Source: Delphinus delphis | Lineage: Eukaryota; Chordata; Mammalia; Artiodactyla; Delphinidae | Length of the DNA stretch: 64,000 nucleotides | Reading direction: 5' to 3' | Assembly (NCBI RefSeq): GCF_949987515.2 | Contig: NC_082684.1 | Span: 154,184,044-154,248,043 of the forward strand | Shown: positions 48,015 to 60,730 of the stretch, in pieces | Numbering within the stretch: the stretch's first letter is position 1 | Layout: each line of letters begins with the position of its first letter | Position numbers and translations under genes: made by a program | Notes under the pieces: generated by a model | The model's database searches: none | What the model was told of the DNA's origin: nothing | Seen by the model: the letters and a program-made list of their open reading frames with translations, nothing else

Positions 48015-48549
48015 TGCTGTGCTGTTTAATTACTAATATTGTTTTAATTTGGCATTTTTGTGATCAGAAGATATGATGCACTTTTCAAAGTCCAGTTGAA
48101 ATCTCACTGGTTTAGTTAGTGCTCAGAGTAGTTAAGTGTTTATATCTATGTCAGTAAATTACTGGGACCAATTATGATTATTTTGGGGTAAACCTCATGA
48201 GGAAAAGCAGTTCTTTCTCAGATATGATCGTACAAACGTATGGTATTTAGCTGAAATTTTTTCTAATCAAGATCATGAATTGTACACAAAACGGGGAGTG
48301 AAGATTCCAGATCCTCTCTCTGCCTCATCATGTGACTTAGTTCGTCAACCAGGGAAATGTTTCCGAATATTCATCTCACGCGGACATTTAAAGGATAAAT
48401 GAGACAAAAGTACTGGTGCTCTGTGTGAAATCAACAACCTTTTTTGATTTTTACAATCTGGTTCCACTAACTATCTTTACCAAACTGCCTGTTTATTCAC
48501 CCAAGTCCCAGATGTTACCCAGTTGGGCTCCGAGCAGAGCGATACTTAC

Positions 48550-48663
48550 AGACTGTCTTGTGCGGTGTGGTCAGAGGGTAGGAGTTGGCTTCACACCAGC
48601 CCACGGGGAAGATGTCCATGGATTCAACGTCAACAATGAACTCTGGAGCCGGACTCTGCAGGC
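48550..48663 (-). CDS. SFMBT2: SFMBT2 coding exon b: MBT repeat 4, C-terminal end
   Basis: A 114-nt exon encoding residues 43-81. It reads [20 protein letters not shown] then [10 protein letters not shown], the characteristic 'PVGWC' motif that closes an MBT repeat. The donor is GTCT|GTAAGT. Two AG acceptors lie 8 nt apart. The upstream one (CCTTGCAG, exon starting at 48663) supplies the two bases that finish the split Gly codon from exon a and keeps the frame, so I chose it. The inner one (CTGCAG, exon starting at 48655) would shift the frame relative to exon a. The exon is separated from exon a by a 9945-bp intron. Confidence 0.9.
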
Positions 48664-51149
48664 CTGCAAGGAGTCAAGACAGCAGGTGCAAACAGGTTTT
48701 ACCAAAAAAGACACAGAAGAAGGAAGGAAAATACAGGGCACCCCTGAGATGGAGGAAGACATTCCTCTGAATGTTAAGCACAAAGCCGACAGTATCTTAC
48801 AACAGATACAAATGCCTGAAATGTAAAGTAGCAGGAGTACAAGGCATTCACATGAAGTGGGGGTCTGGAAAGGAGAGCTACTTCCCCCTGAAAATGGGAG
48901 GAAGAGGAAGGAATCTGGGGACAATTGGCATCTAAGCCAGAAAGGCTAGAAGGAACGAGCGTCCTTCTTTCCTAAGAACAGCTTTGAAATTAAGGAAAGT
49001 GGTCCAGCTTGTGGGGTAGAAGCAACAAGACTTCTTCACCCAACATCAAGTAGAGGTCAACCTTCAACCAAAGAAAGTTAAAGGCTCCAGTTGAAAGGAA
49101 CTAGTAGGGCTCAGTAACACTAGTTATAAGTAGTGATCATCAAAGCACAATTTCCTAGGGAACGTGTTCGTTTATCCTGTGATGGAAGTCACTCATCCTG
49201 AACTCAGTTTGCAGTCTGCGTACTTTCGCCATTTCACACAAAAATCACCTATACAGGAATGTCTCTTTAGTGGGGATCTGCCTACGTATCACCTCCTGTT
49301 TCATAATCATAACGGTGCCTGTGATAAATCAGTATCGCAGCTGAGAGACTCTGAAAGAGAGAAGAGATCTGGATGGAATATGAGCAAAGGTTCCAAGGAA
49401 TGCTGCTTACTGAGAGAGTAAATTTAGAACCCAGCAAACTAGTGAAAAGAAGGACTAGTTCTACACCGAATCAATAGTTCTTTAAAAACACACTTGCAGG
49501 GAAGACACTCCTGAACTAAGAATCAAAAGATAAAGAGCTCTATTAATAGAATGACTCCCTGGCTCTGACCACTTAATCCTGCTGTGCTTTGGTTTCTTCA
49601 CTGCCAATCAAGACGAAAATAACACTGGAGAAACTCCATCACACGTCACGTGATGAATTTGGAATAGTCTCCCCCTCAAAACATAACTTCCTGAAGCTCA
49701 ATACCAGCAAACACAAAAGGTCCTAACCATTTTAGCTACGCTGGCTCCTAGAGTACATTATTTGATAAAGGCAGGTACCCAGTTTAGCGCTAAAACGTTA
49801 TTTTGGTGTAGACAGAGTGCCCTGAACACTCTGACAGTGGATACTTCCACATACGTATTATCATCAACATGAGTCACGCTGCACTTTTGATTTGTTCTCA
49901 GAGAGAAGTCATTACTGTGATTATCAATCCTAACTTCCTTTTCACTGAATTCTCCTATAATTTGAAGGATACATAAGCTACAAGAATACAAGGAGGTTTA
50001 TAGAGATTATTTTCCAACACGGTTGACTGAAAGAAAGCATTTCTGTCTTGTATTATATGACTCAGACAATATTTAACCTATTTGCCAAAGAAATCATCAA
50101 ATAAACAAGAAGACATCCAAAACAGACAAAAGGTAAAGAAACTCTCCAAGTAGCTTCAAATGTGGAAGTGACTTTTCTTGTCGAGAAGGTGCTGGATTCT
50201 GCAGGGGGGCCAATGAAGCGGGTCACTAGGCTGATTCCCAATTCACAAGGCACAGCCTCAGCTTCAGACTCACAAAAACACAAGGATAGAGCATATTTCT
50301 TAGCTACTCAGCAATTTTGCTAACAGGTTGAATTCATCTGCTAGATACATTTGTATTTCCAGATTTCTGTTTAGGTACAAAAAAGATTTTCAAGGTCAAA
50401 GTAGTACTTCAAAAGGGAGCATAAAGTGAACTTTATAGCTTATTCCTTCCTGAACTATTTCTATCTTCCAGTGTTCTGCTAGTTCATACTAATCTTTAAC
50501 ATATACACTTCTATAACAATATATACATTCATATATTTCTAAGGCCGCCTTTACCATACTTTTAATATTCTTCGATCATGCTTTCCGTTCAATTAAACAA
50601 ACACTTTGGAGCTACAAATGTGTCAGCAACCATGTTCTCAAGAAAGTTACAGTCCTGCCTTCCTTCCACCCCCAAATCTGGCCCATGAAGGCATCTATTA
50701 AATAATAACTGATGGAAAAGTGGGGTATTTATCATCCAGGAAAGTATTTGTGAACCTGAAACGTTTCCAATCCTCTTCTGAATGATGAGTACTAATTTTT
50801 TATTTCCTTTTATCAATCTTATGAATCTAGAAATATCTGGCTGGACTCACAATAATTTTTTAAAACATAACCCATTAGTTCCCAAGATTAGAGACTCAGC
50901 AGCTTACAAAATAAGTCATTAAAATGCTGCCAAGGCTCCTTCTTGATTATTCTAGGACGGCCAAAACCACCTATGTGGAGAGAGACTCCGCTGAGCGCCT
51001 CTGCAATATTCCTTATCATTTTATAGAACAATGTCCGATGAACAACACAAGGCCATACTCAATCTCTGACTTTGTTTCAGCTGCATCGAGTCATGGATTC
51101 TACTTATTCATTCTCACCCAAAACCTTCATCTCAAAAACCACTGGGAAG

Positions 51150-51520
51150 TCTAAACCTCCATCTATGGGGCCATACTTGAATAAGTTACAGTACATTCCT
51201 ATAATGGAATATCCATCCTGCTGCTATAAAAAAGAATGAGAAACCTCTTTATATATTTATCCATAAAGATGTATATTTGAGTAAAAGAAAAGCAGGGCAC
51301 AGAACACTGTGTATATTTAGTATGCTACCATCTGCTTTAAAGGGGAAAATAACATACTTACATGTGCACGAGATAAATCTGGAAGAAATGAAAAACCCTA
51401 ATTCAGTGGGTGTCTGCTGAGAAAGGGCCTGAGGGACAGGAGTGGGGGGAGACAATATGACCAAAGATACTTTATGTATTTTCAGCCCTTGTGAATGAAT
51501 TACCTATCTTACAACTACAA
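51150..51520 (+). mobile_element. Old L1 3' region fragment
   Basis: Reads in L1 sense: TATAATGGAATATCCATCCT, TGCTATAAAAAAGAATGAG, AGCAGGGCACAGAACACTGT and GTGAATGAATTACCTATCTT. It lacks an open frame and lies in the intron between exons a and b. Confidence 0.6.
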
Positions 51521-52544
51521 CGTCGCCATCATCACAATGACAACCACACAACAAAGCTATTCAGAGAAGAAAGGAGGCTCTCACATGGTATGGCCACAGA
51601 GGCCGGATTAAGGGAGGACAAGTTACCTTAAAAGGAAATTAAACTATGATGTCATTTCACCGCTACAGGAGAAAGACTTTCCATACTCAAAGGGCCCATG
51701 TACCAGCATGTAAAGTTGGAGGAATCACTCTGGAACCTTAAAACGTTTTTGCAATTTGCGACATCCTGAGACTCTGTCCTCGGACCAGCGCATCCCATCC
51801 ACTTCCACAAAGTGCCTCTGGCCCTTCTGACTGCAGAGACTGTATCCAGCTTAACCCAGCAGAGGATGCAGGGCACTGTGATAGAATCGGCGGCCCCTTC
51901 TATTGGGAACATCAGGATGAAAGAAGAGGATGGCTGTGATGATGCTAAAGTGTCTTCCTAGGAACACAATCCAATCAAACTTCTCACGGTAGTAACTGCT
52001 TCATTCCCAGCAAATTATGGATGGGAATGAGCCTGGGCGAGCACCAGTGGAGATGCTGGTGGGACCAGAGGCAGGAGGGCTGTGAGGGCAGAGGCTAGGA
52101 GCAACTATGGAGGAAGTTCACTGACTACACTAATAGAATCCGAATGGCCCCTGCATCTCAGGTGAGAGCCAGCACAGGAAGAAAGGCGAGAGGGATTGAG
52201 GGACTCTTCCAGCGCCCTCATCAAGAGTTCAAGGCCACACCAAGTTGTAATGGGCTCGAGTGTGCGATGAAAAGGTAAAGCACTGGAAGAAAGAAAAGCA
52301 AGAACTGGGTGCTGGAAACCCCACCCGCCATCTATCCTGGGCCCTCCATCTGCAGATGGGGACCCCCAGAACAAGATCTCAGAGATCCCTTGTCAGCTCT
52401 GGAATAAATTCCTAAGGAGTCAAGAGACAGCAGAACTGTGGCTGGCAGGATCGACATGTGATAGGAAGCCATCTGAAGGAAAACAACAGAAACGGGACTA
52501 CATGCGCGAGTGGAGGGAGAGATCCATCCGCAGAATGGCAAACT

Positions 52545-52735
52545 CTTACAGCACTTACTCTGGACCAGATACTTTTCTAAGTGGTTCATCCTCACGACCC
52601 TAAGAGATTGGATGGTTTTCATCCCCATTTTATAGATGAGTAAACTGAGGGTCAGGAAAAGATCAACCGGCCAGTAAGAGGGGGATCTAGGGTTGGAACC
52701 TAAGCAATTTAGCTCCAGAGCCTAAGAAAGCAATC
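52545..52735 (+). mobile_element. MIR SINE
   Basis: CCCCATTTTATAGATGAGTA, AACTGAGGGTCAGGAAAAG and CTCCAGAGCCTAAGAAAG match the MIR core and 3' region in order. Confidence 0.75.
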
Positions 52736-53317
52736 GAGGCGGGCTCGTGAGGAAAACGTGGTCAGTCAGAAGTCACACTCAGCACAACGGCAGCTTCAAA
52801 GCCCAAACTCTCCTTTGGTTCCTGCTGCAAAGCCCTCTGGAGAGGAGATTCCCTGCTCCAGCCTCCCATCAAAAGCCTTCCCCCAAATTCCCATTTTGCT
52901 TAAGAAAGCCAGAGCCAGGGCTGTCGCTGACCACTCAGAACCTGTGTAACTGACTGGGAGTCTTCAAAGCCTGTTCAAAGACAGCACCCACTCCTGGGCC
53001 ACATTCCTCTGTGCAAGAATACAGGTCCTGCTCCCATATATACCCTTATCTGCTAAAGCAGCTTCTCCCCAAAATGCCTCCTGCAGCCCATACCCCTTTT
53101 TAAAGATTTAAAAACCACCCACACTGGCTTGAAATATAATTACTTCCACATTTGCATTTTCCCTTGTTTCATTCTTGCAGGTCTCTGCAAAATGCTATTA
53201 ACCACCTGACTTTATCACAAATTACAGAAAAGGCTTAAAGAGCAGTTTTCTGCACCTGGTCTCCTAGACAGAAGAGGTTGTGTCACCTGAGTTTCTTTGC
53301 CCATTTGATCTCCTAGA

Positions 53318-53510
53318 GGCCGTTACAAACTCTCCGTGCAGAAGAGTCATCCAGGGAGGGTGACATGAAAATGCAGATTCCCAGACCCTGCTCCCGGGAC
53401 TCAGAAGTCATGGGTCTGGAGCAGCCCCAGGAACGTGCACTTTCACAGGACTCCCGTGTGTTATGATGCAGAAGGTAGTTCACTTGGAACTGAACCAAGC
53501 ACACACGGAA
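53318..53510. mobile_element. Decayed MER5-like element
   Basis: AGTCATCCAGGGAGGGTGAC, ATGCAGATTCCCAGACCCTG and ATGATGCAGAAGGTAGTTCA follow the MER5 order. The termini are poorly preserved. Confidence 0.45.
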
Positions 53511-53869
53511 AAAAAACTGACCAAGGAGTTTTTGAATTTTAGCTTACAAGTATAAAACATCTCACTGTCTCAAAACTCGGTTAGCCAAACAGCAGTTCTT
53601 AAGGGGCTGCTCGTATCTTAAATCGCTTTCTCGTTAAGGGACACTGATTTTATTTATTCCTCGTATCTATTCAGCAAGCCTTTAGCAAGCAGAGCGCACG
53701 CGAACTCTCATACAAACACTGTGCTGTGGGATAACAGGCAGAGCGCGCAGATGTTTACAGACACTAGGGGTCCACTCTGCTGGGGCACGGGCTCCAGGCG
53801 GGGAGGCTGAAATGGAAGGGCGCTGCCTTCTTTCTGCTCATCAACCTCCCCCACTTCCTAGGATGCGCT

Positions 53870-54020
53870 CAGCACAGCTCGAGCACTTTATAGATAGGGC
53901 TTCACCCATAACCATCCTGTAAGGCAGAACCCGTTACGCTACTTTTATGGAACTGCACGAAGAAAAAGGAGGGTCTAAACTCACAAAGTACTCAGGATCA
54001 CACATCTAGGAGGCAGATGT
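53870..54020 (+). mobile_element. MIR SINE fragment
   Basis: GAGCACTTTATAGATAGGG, CCATCCTGTAAGGCAGAACC and GATCACACATCTAGGAGGCA follow the MIR order with many changes. Confidence 0.55.
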
Positions 54021-57000
54021 GCATGTCGGGAGGGGGTGGCTGAATGCTGAGTTATACAATTTGAGTCTTTGCTCCATGAGAAATACAAACTCGTTGAATA
54101 CTTAGAAGAAGGCAGGGGCTCTATTATACAGAGCTAAGCCTTACTGCTCTATGAGGATGGGAGAGAAAGCAGTTGAGAGACTACTGACATCCTAAGAGGA
54201 AGGGGTGGAGACTTGGAACCAGAGTGTGGCAGGGAGAGGACAGAGATGGGGGCGGGGGGGCCTGGAGTCACTACTGGTCATGGGGGCAGTGGGAGAGCAA
54301 ACAGACAAGAGGATGACTTTTTGGTGTCTAACTTGGGTAGAATCACAGTGCCTCTGGGTGAGATGGGAAAGTGGAGAAGAGCAAACACAGGGGTTACAAC
54401 AGTGGCCTCCGGTTGGGAAACGCAGACGTCCCCAGGGAGACGCTCTGCAGGTAGCTGGAAACAGGAGTTCTGAACGTGTCTGCTGTGAGCGCTGGGCATC
54501 TGGACACGTCAGCACAGAACCGCTGCTTGAGTCACAGAGGAAGACGAGGTTGAATGGGGATATAAAGGATGTTGAAGAATTCTGACCTTCCCGTATGAGG
54601 GAAGGAAACACCAGATGACCAATGAGTACATGGGAAAGACAAGGGCAAAAAGAGAGGGTTGTGGGAAAGTCCACGCATCAAAAGTGAAAGGTCTACACCC
54701 CTACGCCAGCACTCCTAATAACAGAGGTGGAAGCCGGCTTAGGACGCTGTGGTATCAGGTGAAGGAGGCGAGGACATGGTCCCTGCAAGCTGCCTGCTGC
54801 CTTCCAACCTTGAAAGGTGAATGAAACTGAAAGCAAGCAGAGGAAACCAGCAGAGTACAAAGTGCCACGAGATCCACCTCCCCACAGCCAAGAAGCTGGG
54901 AGCAAATCAGATACATCAGAAATGCCACTGGACAGCTGCAGAGCGTATGCGTTTCTGAAGAGGGAAAAGGAGAGATCACATCCGTCCTTGAATCGTCGCT
55001 GGTGTTTAAACACCTACGCTGAAAGTCTACTTAGCCCGCGCATGGCTCGCGATGGTCATCTCCTGCGGAAATCAGGGACCACGTCCCTGCACATTCGGTC
55101 CTTGTCAATGGGGATGTGAAGTTCACGGTGAAAGGATACGGTTCCTCAAAAAGCTACCATCCAAAGCGATACACAGCTCAGACCCACAGATTGAAATTTA
55201 TACACTATGTTTTGCTAGTTTTGACTGTGGAAAAATTTTATTTTCTCTAAATTTTGTTTCGGAGGGCAGCAGAAAGTGAAGATCATGAGATGCTAGTAAT
55301 AACCTAAGTTGACGGTTTGAGTTAAGCTCCCTGAACTGACATTTTGGTACTTCTCCACAGACCTCTGGGTCATCTTCATTTTTTTGTTCTCTGTATGTTT
55401 GTTTTTAACAAACCGGAAGGGAAAGCTCCAGGAAACAAATGATGGGAAGGCCATCGTTCCTTCCCCACCTTCAAAGTGCAAAAATGCCGTTCCAGAACCC
55501 CCTCCTCTTCATTTTTAACAGGCCTCCCAATGTCAAAACCAGGATTTGCTGCCCATGTTCTAAGCTCTCTATAAAAATTCCTGTAGTGGCAACAATAAAA
55601 GAGCTAAACAGCCCAGTGGAAATGAAGCCTGCGGGTTGTGATACTTTTTATGACATAAAAAGAATTTTCTGCCTCAGCTAAAAGGCTGAAATACCTAATA
55701 TTGGGGAGTAAAGGCAATACGTATCACATCTCTTTGAAACGGGAGGAAAACAGTATTAATAATAACAGAGACAAGAGAAACCAAGGAAGGCAACGCAAAG
55801 ATGTCAACCCTCTTCGTGAATTAATGCACTTCGAGAGTGAATAGAACACCTGCCCCCTATTTGTCCCGTAAGAAAATGATCGCCAGTGAATGTAACGTGA
55901 CCTGGATTGTGAGATGCAGATGTACCAGGGTGTGAGCCAGTGTGTGGGGCTACGGATACGAGAGGTACTAAAACTGAATGAAATTCGTAGAATATGAATA
56001 AATGCTCGTAACTGTAGAGATGATAACCTAGAGCAGATAATTAACATAAGAGAAAACATCACAACGTCCTTTCCCAAGCACAAAACCGCATCATCAGAAA
56101 CGGCCCTGGCTCGCCGTCAGCGGTTTTTGAGAACTTGACATTCTTTCCAAACATGCACCCAGAATAATATTACACTAACCTCACGTATTTGATTTATCAC
56201 TTCCTCTTCAACATCAGTTCCTTTAGAGGCACTTAAAGAACTATCTGACTTTAAAAGAAGTCAAATACTAAATTAAAATGATCATTTTGATTACTAAACG
56301 TAGTCAATTAGCCATGTGTTGAAAATATTTCAAATCAATCTATTACATAAAATAACTAACAAATTGGTATGAAGTACATTATAAATTGTCATATAAACGG
56401 TCTATAATAAGAATCACCATCATCATAAAAATAATTTAATTGCCCCAAAGTGACTGGAGTGACTCTCTAACATTTTGTCCCCAGGACTGAGGAAAGAAAA
56501 CACTAAATACATAAAACTTGGAGATAATGAGAAGTGCCATTAAGCTCGTCACTTTAAAAGGTCAGCATCCGGGAAGGGCCCAAAATCAACACAAAACTCC
56601 CCGCAGAACCCCCAATTCAAGAAAGATCAGCAGACTGAATGAATTTTAACTTTAGCTGATGAGGCAAATGCATAATGTTGACCAACAGCATCAGGTAAAC
56701 AATATTCAACAGATTGGTTTTTTTTGAAATTTTTAATACGTAAGGTCTGGGAAAATGGACAATCAATTTTCTGACCTGCTTCCTAACGTTAACTAATTTT
56801 CATTGCTCCCAATGAAAGCACTCCGGAGAATAAGAAAAAGAGGTGACATGAGCTGATTTACATTTCTCTGCTATAAAACCAGAAGTTTATAACCAAAGAA
56901 AAAGCAAGACTGTCAAAAATGTTAAATATACACTAGACATTGCTCATCATTCTTTTTAAGAATTGGGAAGGTGTAGGGTATGTTGAATTAAGCAACAAAG

Positions 57001-58608
57001 AGGTCAAGAGCAATGAAACTGAACCTCAGGCACATGGTAATGGCTTAGCTACTTTCTCCATCTATAAAAATCAGGACACTCTTACTGCTCTCTATGTTAG
57101 GTAATTAACAGCTAAAAGCACTTTGGAAGTACAAACTGCTAAATAAATTATGACTGCCAAAGAATTTTAACCGTCACGTGCTAAATAATAGTGATGAAAC
57201 AAGGGCCTTGAACTTTACCACTTTTGTTTTCAAATTAATCATGTAAACAAGACTCTAATCTCTCATAATATTAGGCCTAGCACAGTATTAGGTAGCAAGT
57301 TCAATTTAGGGATTCAAAATCACCAAAGGGATCTTGTTTTTCCAAGAGCAGTTGATTCAACTTTGTATGCAGTAACGAAAGTAAGTTCATGTCCTAATCC
57401 AGTACCTACAGAAATATCACCATGACACGTGTGTCCACATTTTGGCTAATTCCAACTCGAGGCCATTCTACTCGAAAATCTACAAAGCTACCAACTTTTT
57501 GAGGATTTCCTTTTATTTCAGATTGATTTTCAAATCCTAAACTGTAGTTATGTTTTAAACTATCTTCTGGGAATTAACAACACACTGGACTTTCAGCTAA
57601 AATCACTGTTCTCTGCCCCTCCCAATCTCTTAGACTATAATATTTATTAGATGGTAGACCTATCAAAGAACCTTCAGTGCTTTTTTAGACTTGTTTACTG
57701 ACGAAAGAGGATAAAGATACTGGCACCAATTCTATGACCTTCCAAACTTTCTATTCCAATGGTGGTTGACCAGGTCATAAAATTTAAAATCTGGACTAGG
57801 AAAGCTAACATCACTTCATTAGTCATCTACAGCATCTTATTCGTCTTCCATATTCATTTGAAATAACTACCAAGTGCTGTGAAACTGAAAAACAATCAAA
57901 CAACTAACAAACAAACAAAAGACCCAAAGAATTTTAAATCACAGAAAGATGACACAACCTCAGAGAGCAAATTCATTTTAATTCTTCCTCATTGAAAATA
58001 TAACATCTGAAAAAGACAGTCTCCTATCTAAGCCCACAATCTGATCAAGGTTCTGCTTACAAAGTGCATGGTTCTGTGAATTACCTGGATGATTAGAAAT
58101 AAAATGCAGCCATGAAGAACAGTTTAAACATCATTAAACAAACAAGCCTAAATTATTATATATTTGGGGAGAAAGTCATGTCCAGTTATTACTTTAAGGA
58201 AAAATTAAACATCTACGAAAGAAACCAAAGTAAAGGGTATGGTTAACAGTAAAATGCAAACATATAATTTTATCCGCTTAATAACTAAGACCTCAAATAC
58301 CAACTTTTAGTGACTCATATTAACTTAATCGTGACATCAGCTTTTATAATCAGAGATGTACAAAGACCACTGTGCTCCAAACATAATTATCGCACCAGAG
58401 TCTCATTTCATGAAATTATTAGTTAAGATGAGAGCCTCTGAACAAATTCATATTTGATTAGTTTCACTTATTTAAGAACGCTGAATAATTTAAGACAGCT
58501 GAAATAAAAGGAAAGCAAAAGGGGCACTTCTGAGCAGTGCTGACGTCATCTGCACCCTGCCCTCTCCAGGTGGACCCTGAATTCAGAACGATTATGAACT
58601 GTGAGTAC

Positions 58609-58735
58609 CTTCCAGGTGAAGCCACATCAGCCTCCCCTTCACAGCAATGACAGAGGCCACGCAGAGTTCTCCCGGATTCCTGGGGTTCACGGCTTCAAGT
58701 TTCATGTTCTGTGTGAAGCCTCGGCTGAATGACGT
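58609..58735 (-). CDS. SFMBT2: SFMBT2 coding exon a: MBT repeat 4, beta core
   Basis: This is the first exon seen in transcription order: 127 nt, phase 0 at its start, ending with one base of a Gly codon. The acceptor is CTGTTTCAG|ACG and the donor GAAG|GTACTC. It encodes residues 1-43 of the visible C-terminal part and contains [20 protein letters not shown], the typical MBT core with its 'MKLEAV-P' signature, followed by [13 protein letters not shown] repeats are Royal-family folds that read mono- and dimethyl-lysine. In human the preceding exon ends around FCFRN, and I found nothing like it between 58736 and 64000, so the next exon upstream lies outside the window. If the gene has 21 exons as in human (from memory), this is about exon 11. 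Confidence 0.9.
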
Positions 58736-58825
58736 CTGAAACAGAAACAGAACTGACACTGAGCCAGCAGATACCACAGCCAGATAACGCGCAGCAAGGG
58801 AGTGGCCAGCTGGCACTGCAGAAAT

Positions 58826-58862
58826 GTATACACACGCACGCACGCACACGTGCACGCACACA
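58826..58862. repeat. Alternating CA/CG tract
   Basis: ACACACGCACGCACGCACAC followed by GTGCACGCACACAG: near-perfect purine-pyrimidine alternation including CG steps, 91 bp upstream of exon a in the transcribed sense. Confidence 0.85.
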
Positions 58863-58954
58863 GATTTACTGATAAGACAGACAGGCGAGCGCGCCTGCTT
58901 AGTCTTTCCCCACCATCCACGAGGAAAGAACCACACACCCTTCGCTTGTTTCCC

Positions 58955-59015
58955 AGAAATGAGAACTACGCTGGGCACACGGCAGGTGCCTAACAATATC
59001 TGCTGAATGAGCACG
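58955..59015 (+). repeat. L2 LINE 3' end fragment
   Basis: CTGGGCACACGGCAGGTGCC and ATATCTGCTGAATGAGCA form a short L2 terminus about 220 bp upstream of exon a in the transcribed sense. Confidence 0.45.
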
Positions 59016-59793
59016 AGGGTGAGTCCACTCTGGCTTCCCAGTTCCATGTGCGTCCTTCCAACCTCAGAATCACTGTGGTACCGATCACTCCTCCCACGTC
59101 CCTGCGCTCCTCACTCAGGTCCCCCCGGGCGTATCTGAGGGTGAAAGGAGACGGCGACCTCCACCTGGGATCATCTCCTTCAGCTGGATGTCTGTCCTCT
59201 AGCTTTTCTTTTGGTACAAGGTCCGCTGGTGATGAATTCCCAGTTTTCTTTTATCTGAAATGGTCTCTATTTTCCCTTTGTTCTCTGTTTATTTTTATTT
59301 ACTTTTAAAATTCATTTTTAAAAATTCACAGAGGGAAATTCACTTTTTGGTGTGCTGTTCTAGGAAAGCAGGGCTGCCAGGTGAATGTACACACAATCCT
59401 GTAGCCATAACCACCATCAAGACACAGAGCGTGCTATCACCCCCAAAATGCCCTTGCACCGGCCCTTCGGTGAGCAGTCCCTCCTAGACCCCCAACTCCT
59501 GGAACACTGATCTGCTTCCTGTTCCCGTAATTCCACTTTTTCTATGATACCACCTAAGTGGAATCCTACCCTACTTAGCCTTGTCAGTTTGGCTTTTTTC
59601 ACGAAGCAAAGTGCATCTGAGAGTCAGTCAGGCCATCACACGGATGGGTACCTCAGTCTACTTTACTGAGTGGTTTCTACACATGCACCATGATTTATCT
59701 ATCCATTTACCAGCTGAAGGACAGCTGAGTTGTTTCCGGGTTTTGGTAGTTGTGAATAAAGCCACTATGGACATTCAAAGTTTTGTGTGAGCA

Positions 59794-60178
59794 TATTAAG
59801 CTGCTCAGGCTGCCACAGCCAGTACCATGGGCCGGGCAACTTAAACAACAGAAATTAATTGTTTCATGGTTCTGGAGGCTGCAAATCCAAGATCAGGCTG
59901 TGAGCAGGGTTAATTTCTTCTGAGGTCTCTCTCCTTGGCTTGAAGACGGCCATCTTCTCCCTGTGTCTTTACATGGTCTTTCCTCCATGTATGTGGCCTA
60001 TGTCCTAATCTCCTTTTCTTATAGGGACACCAGTCATATTGGAGAAAGGCCTACCCATGTGACCTCATTTTACCTTAATTACTTTTCTAAACACTCTAAG
60101 TACAGTCACATTTTGAGATACTGAGAATTAGGGCCGTAACACATGAATTTTGGGGGGACAAAATTCAGCCTCTAACAC
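59794..60178 (-). mobile_element. MaLR (MLT1-like) solo LTR inside an L1
   Basis: Reads AAGCTGCTCAGGCTGCCACA through GTTCTGGAGGCTGCAAATCC to AATTCAGCCTCTAACAC. It interrupts L1 sequence, which resumes with AAGTTCTCATTTCTCT. Confidence 0.65.
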
Positions 60179-60399
60179 TAAGTTCTCATTTCTCTAGAAA
60201 CGGAAGGATTGCTGGACCATATGGTAAATGCACATTTCTAAGAAACTGACAAATTATTTTCCAATATGCCATTTTGCACTCCCATCAACAGTGTACAGAG
60301 TTTCAGCTGCTAAACAGCCTCACCAGCACGTGGTATTGCCAGTTTTTCAAATTTTAGCCTTTCTAATAGGTAGGTCTAGTGGTATCTCATTGTACTTTT

Positions 60400-60606
60400 C
60401 TTTTTTTTTTTTTTGCGGTACGCGGGCCTCTTACTGTTGTGGCCTCTCCCATTGCGGAGCACAGGCTCCGGGCGCGCAGGCTCAGTGGCCATGACTCACG
60501 GGCCCAGCCGCTCCGCGGCATGTGGGATCTTCCCGGACCGGGGCACGAACCCGTGTCCCCAGCATCGGCAGGCGGACTCTCAACCACTGCGCCACCAGGG
60601 AAGCCC
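60400..60606 (-). mobile_element. CHR-type SINE (copy 8), nested in an L1 fragment
   Basis: A minus-strand copy interrupting L1-derived sequence. The flanks TCATTGTACTTT (60387-60398) and TCATTGTGCTTT (60607-60618) are a duplication with one mismatch. The L1 phrase GTATCTCATTGT...TTTTAACTTGCAT resumes after it. Confidence 0.93.
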
Positions 60607-60730
60607 TCATTGTGCTTTTAACTTGCATCTTCTCTGTAACCAACGAGGTTCAGCACATTTTCACGTGTCTGTCACTTGTACAATCTTCTTGGATGAAATG
60701 TCTTTTTATCTTCATTCCACAAGTATATTT

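Larger units (their letters stand above)
45688..48549 (-). other. SFMBT2 intron between exons b and c (2862 bp)
   Basis: Contains the 460-bp Tigger element (46518-46977) and the (GT)n microsatellite with a paired CA tract (47950-48013). The rest is unassigned. Confidence 0.85.
48664..58608 (-). other. SFMBT2 intron between exons a and b (9945 bp)
   Basis: Contains an old L1 fragment (51150-51520), MIR copies (52545-52735, 53870-54020) and a decayed MER5-like element. The stretch 55300-58600 is AT-rich and free of repeats or exons that I recognise. Confidence 0.8.
59300..60730 (-). mobile_element. L1 ORF2-end/3' region, interrupted by two insertions
   Basis: The plus strand is T-rich and reads as the complement of the well-known end of L1 ORF2 (GATTGCTGGACCATATGGTA, CATTTTGCACTCCCATCAAC, GGTAGTTGTGAATAAAGCCA). 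It is split by a MaLR-type LTR (59794-60178) and by CHR SINE copy 8 (60400-60606). No coding capacity remains. Confidence 0.7.

Noticed and set aside
48416..48826. 136-codon frame on the plus strand across exon b
   Set aside because: It is antisense to a confirmed exon, and its peptide shows no family likeness.
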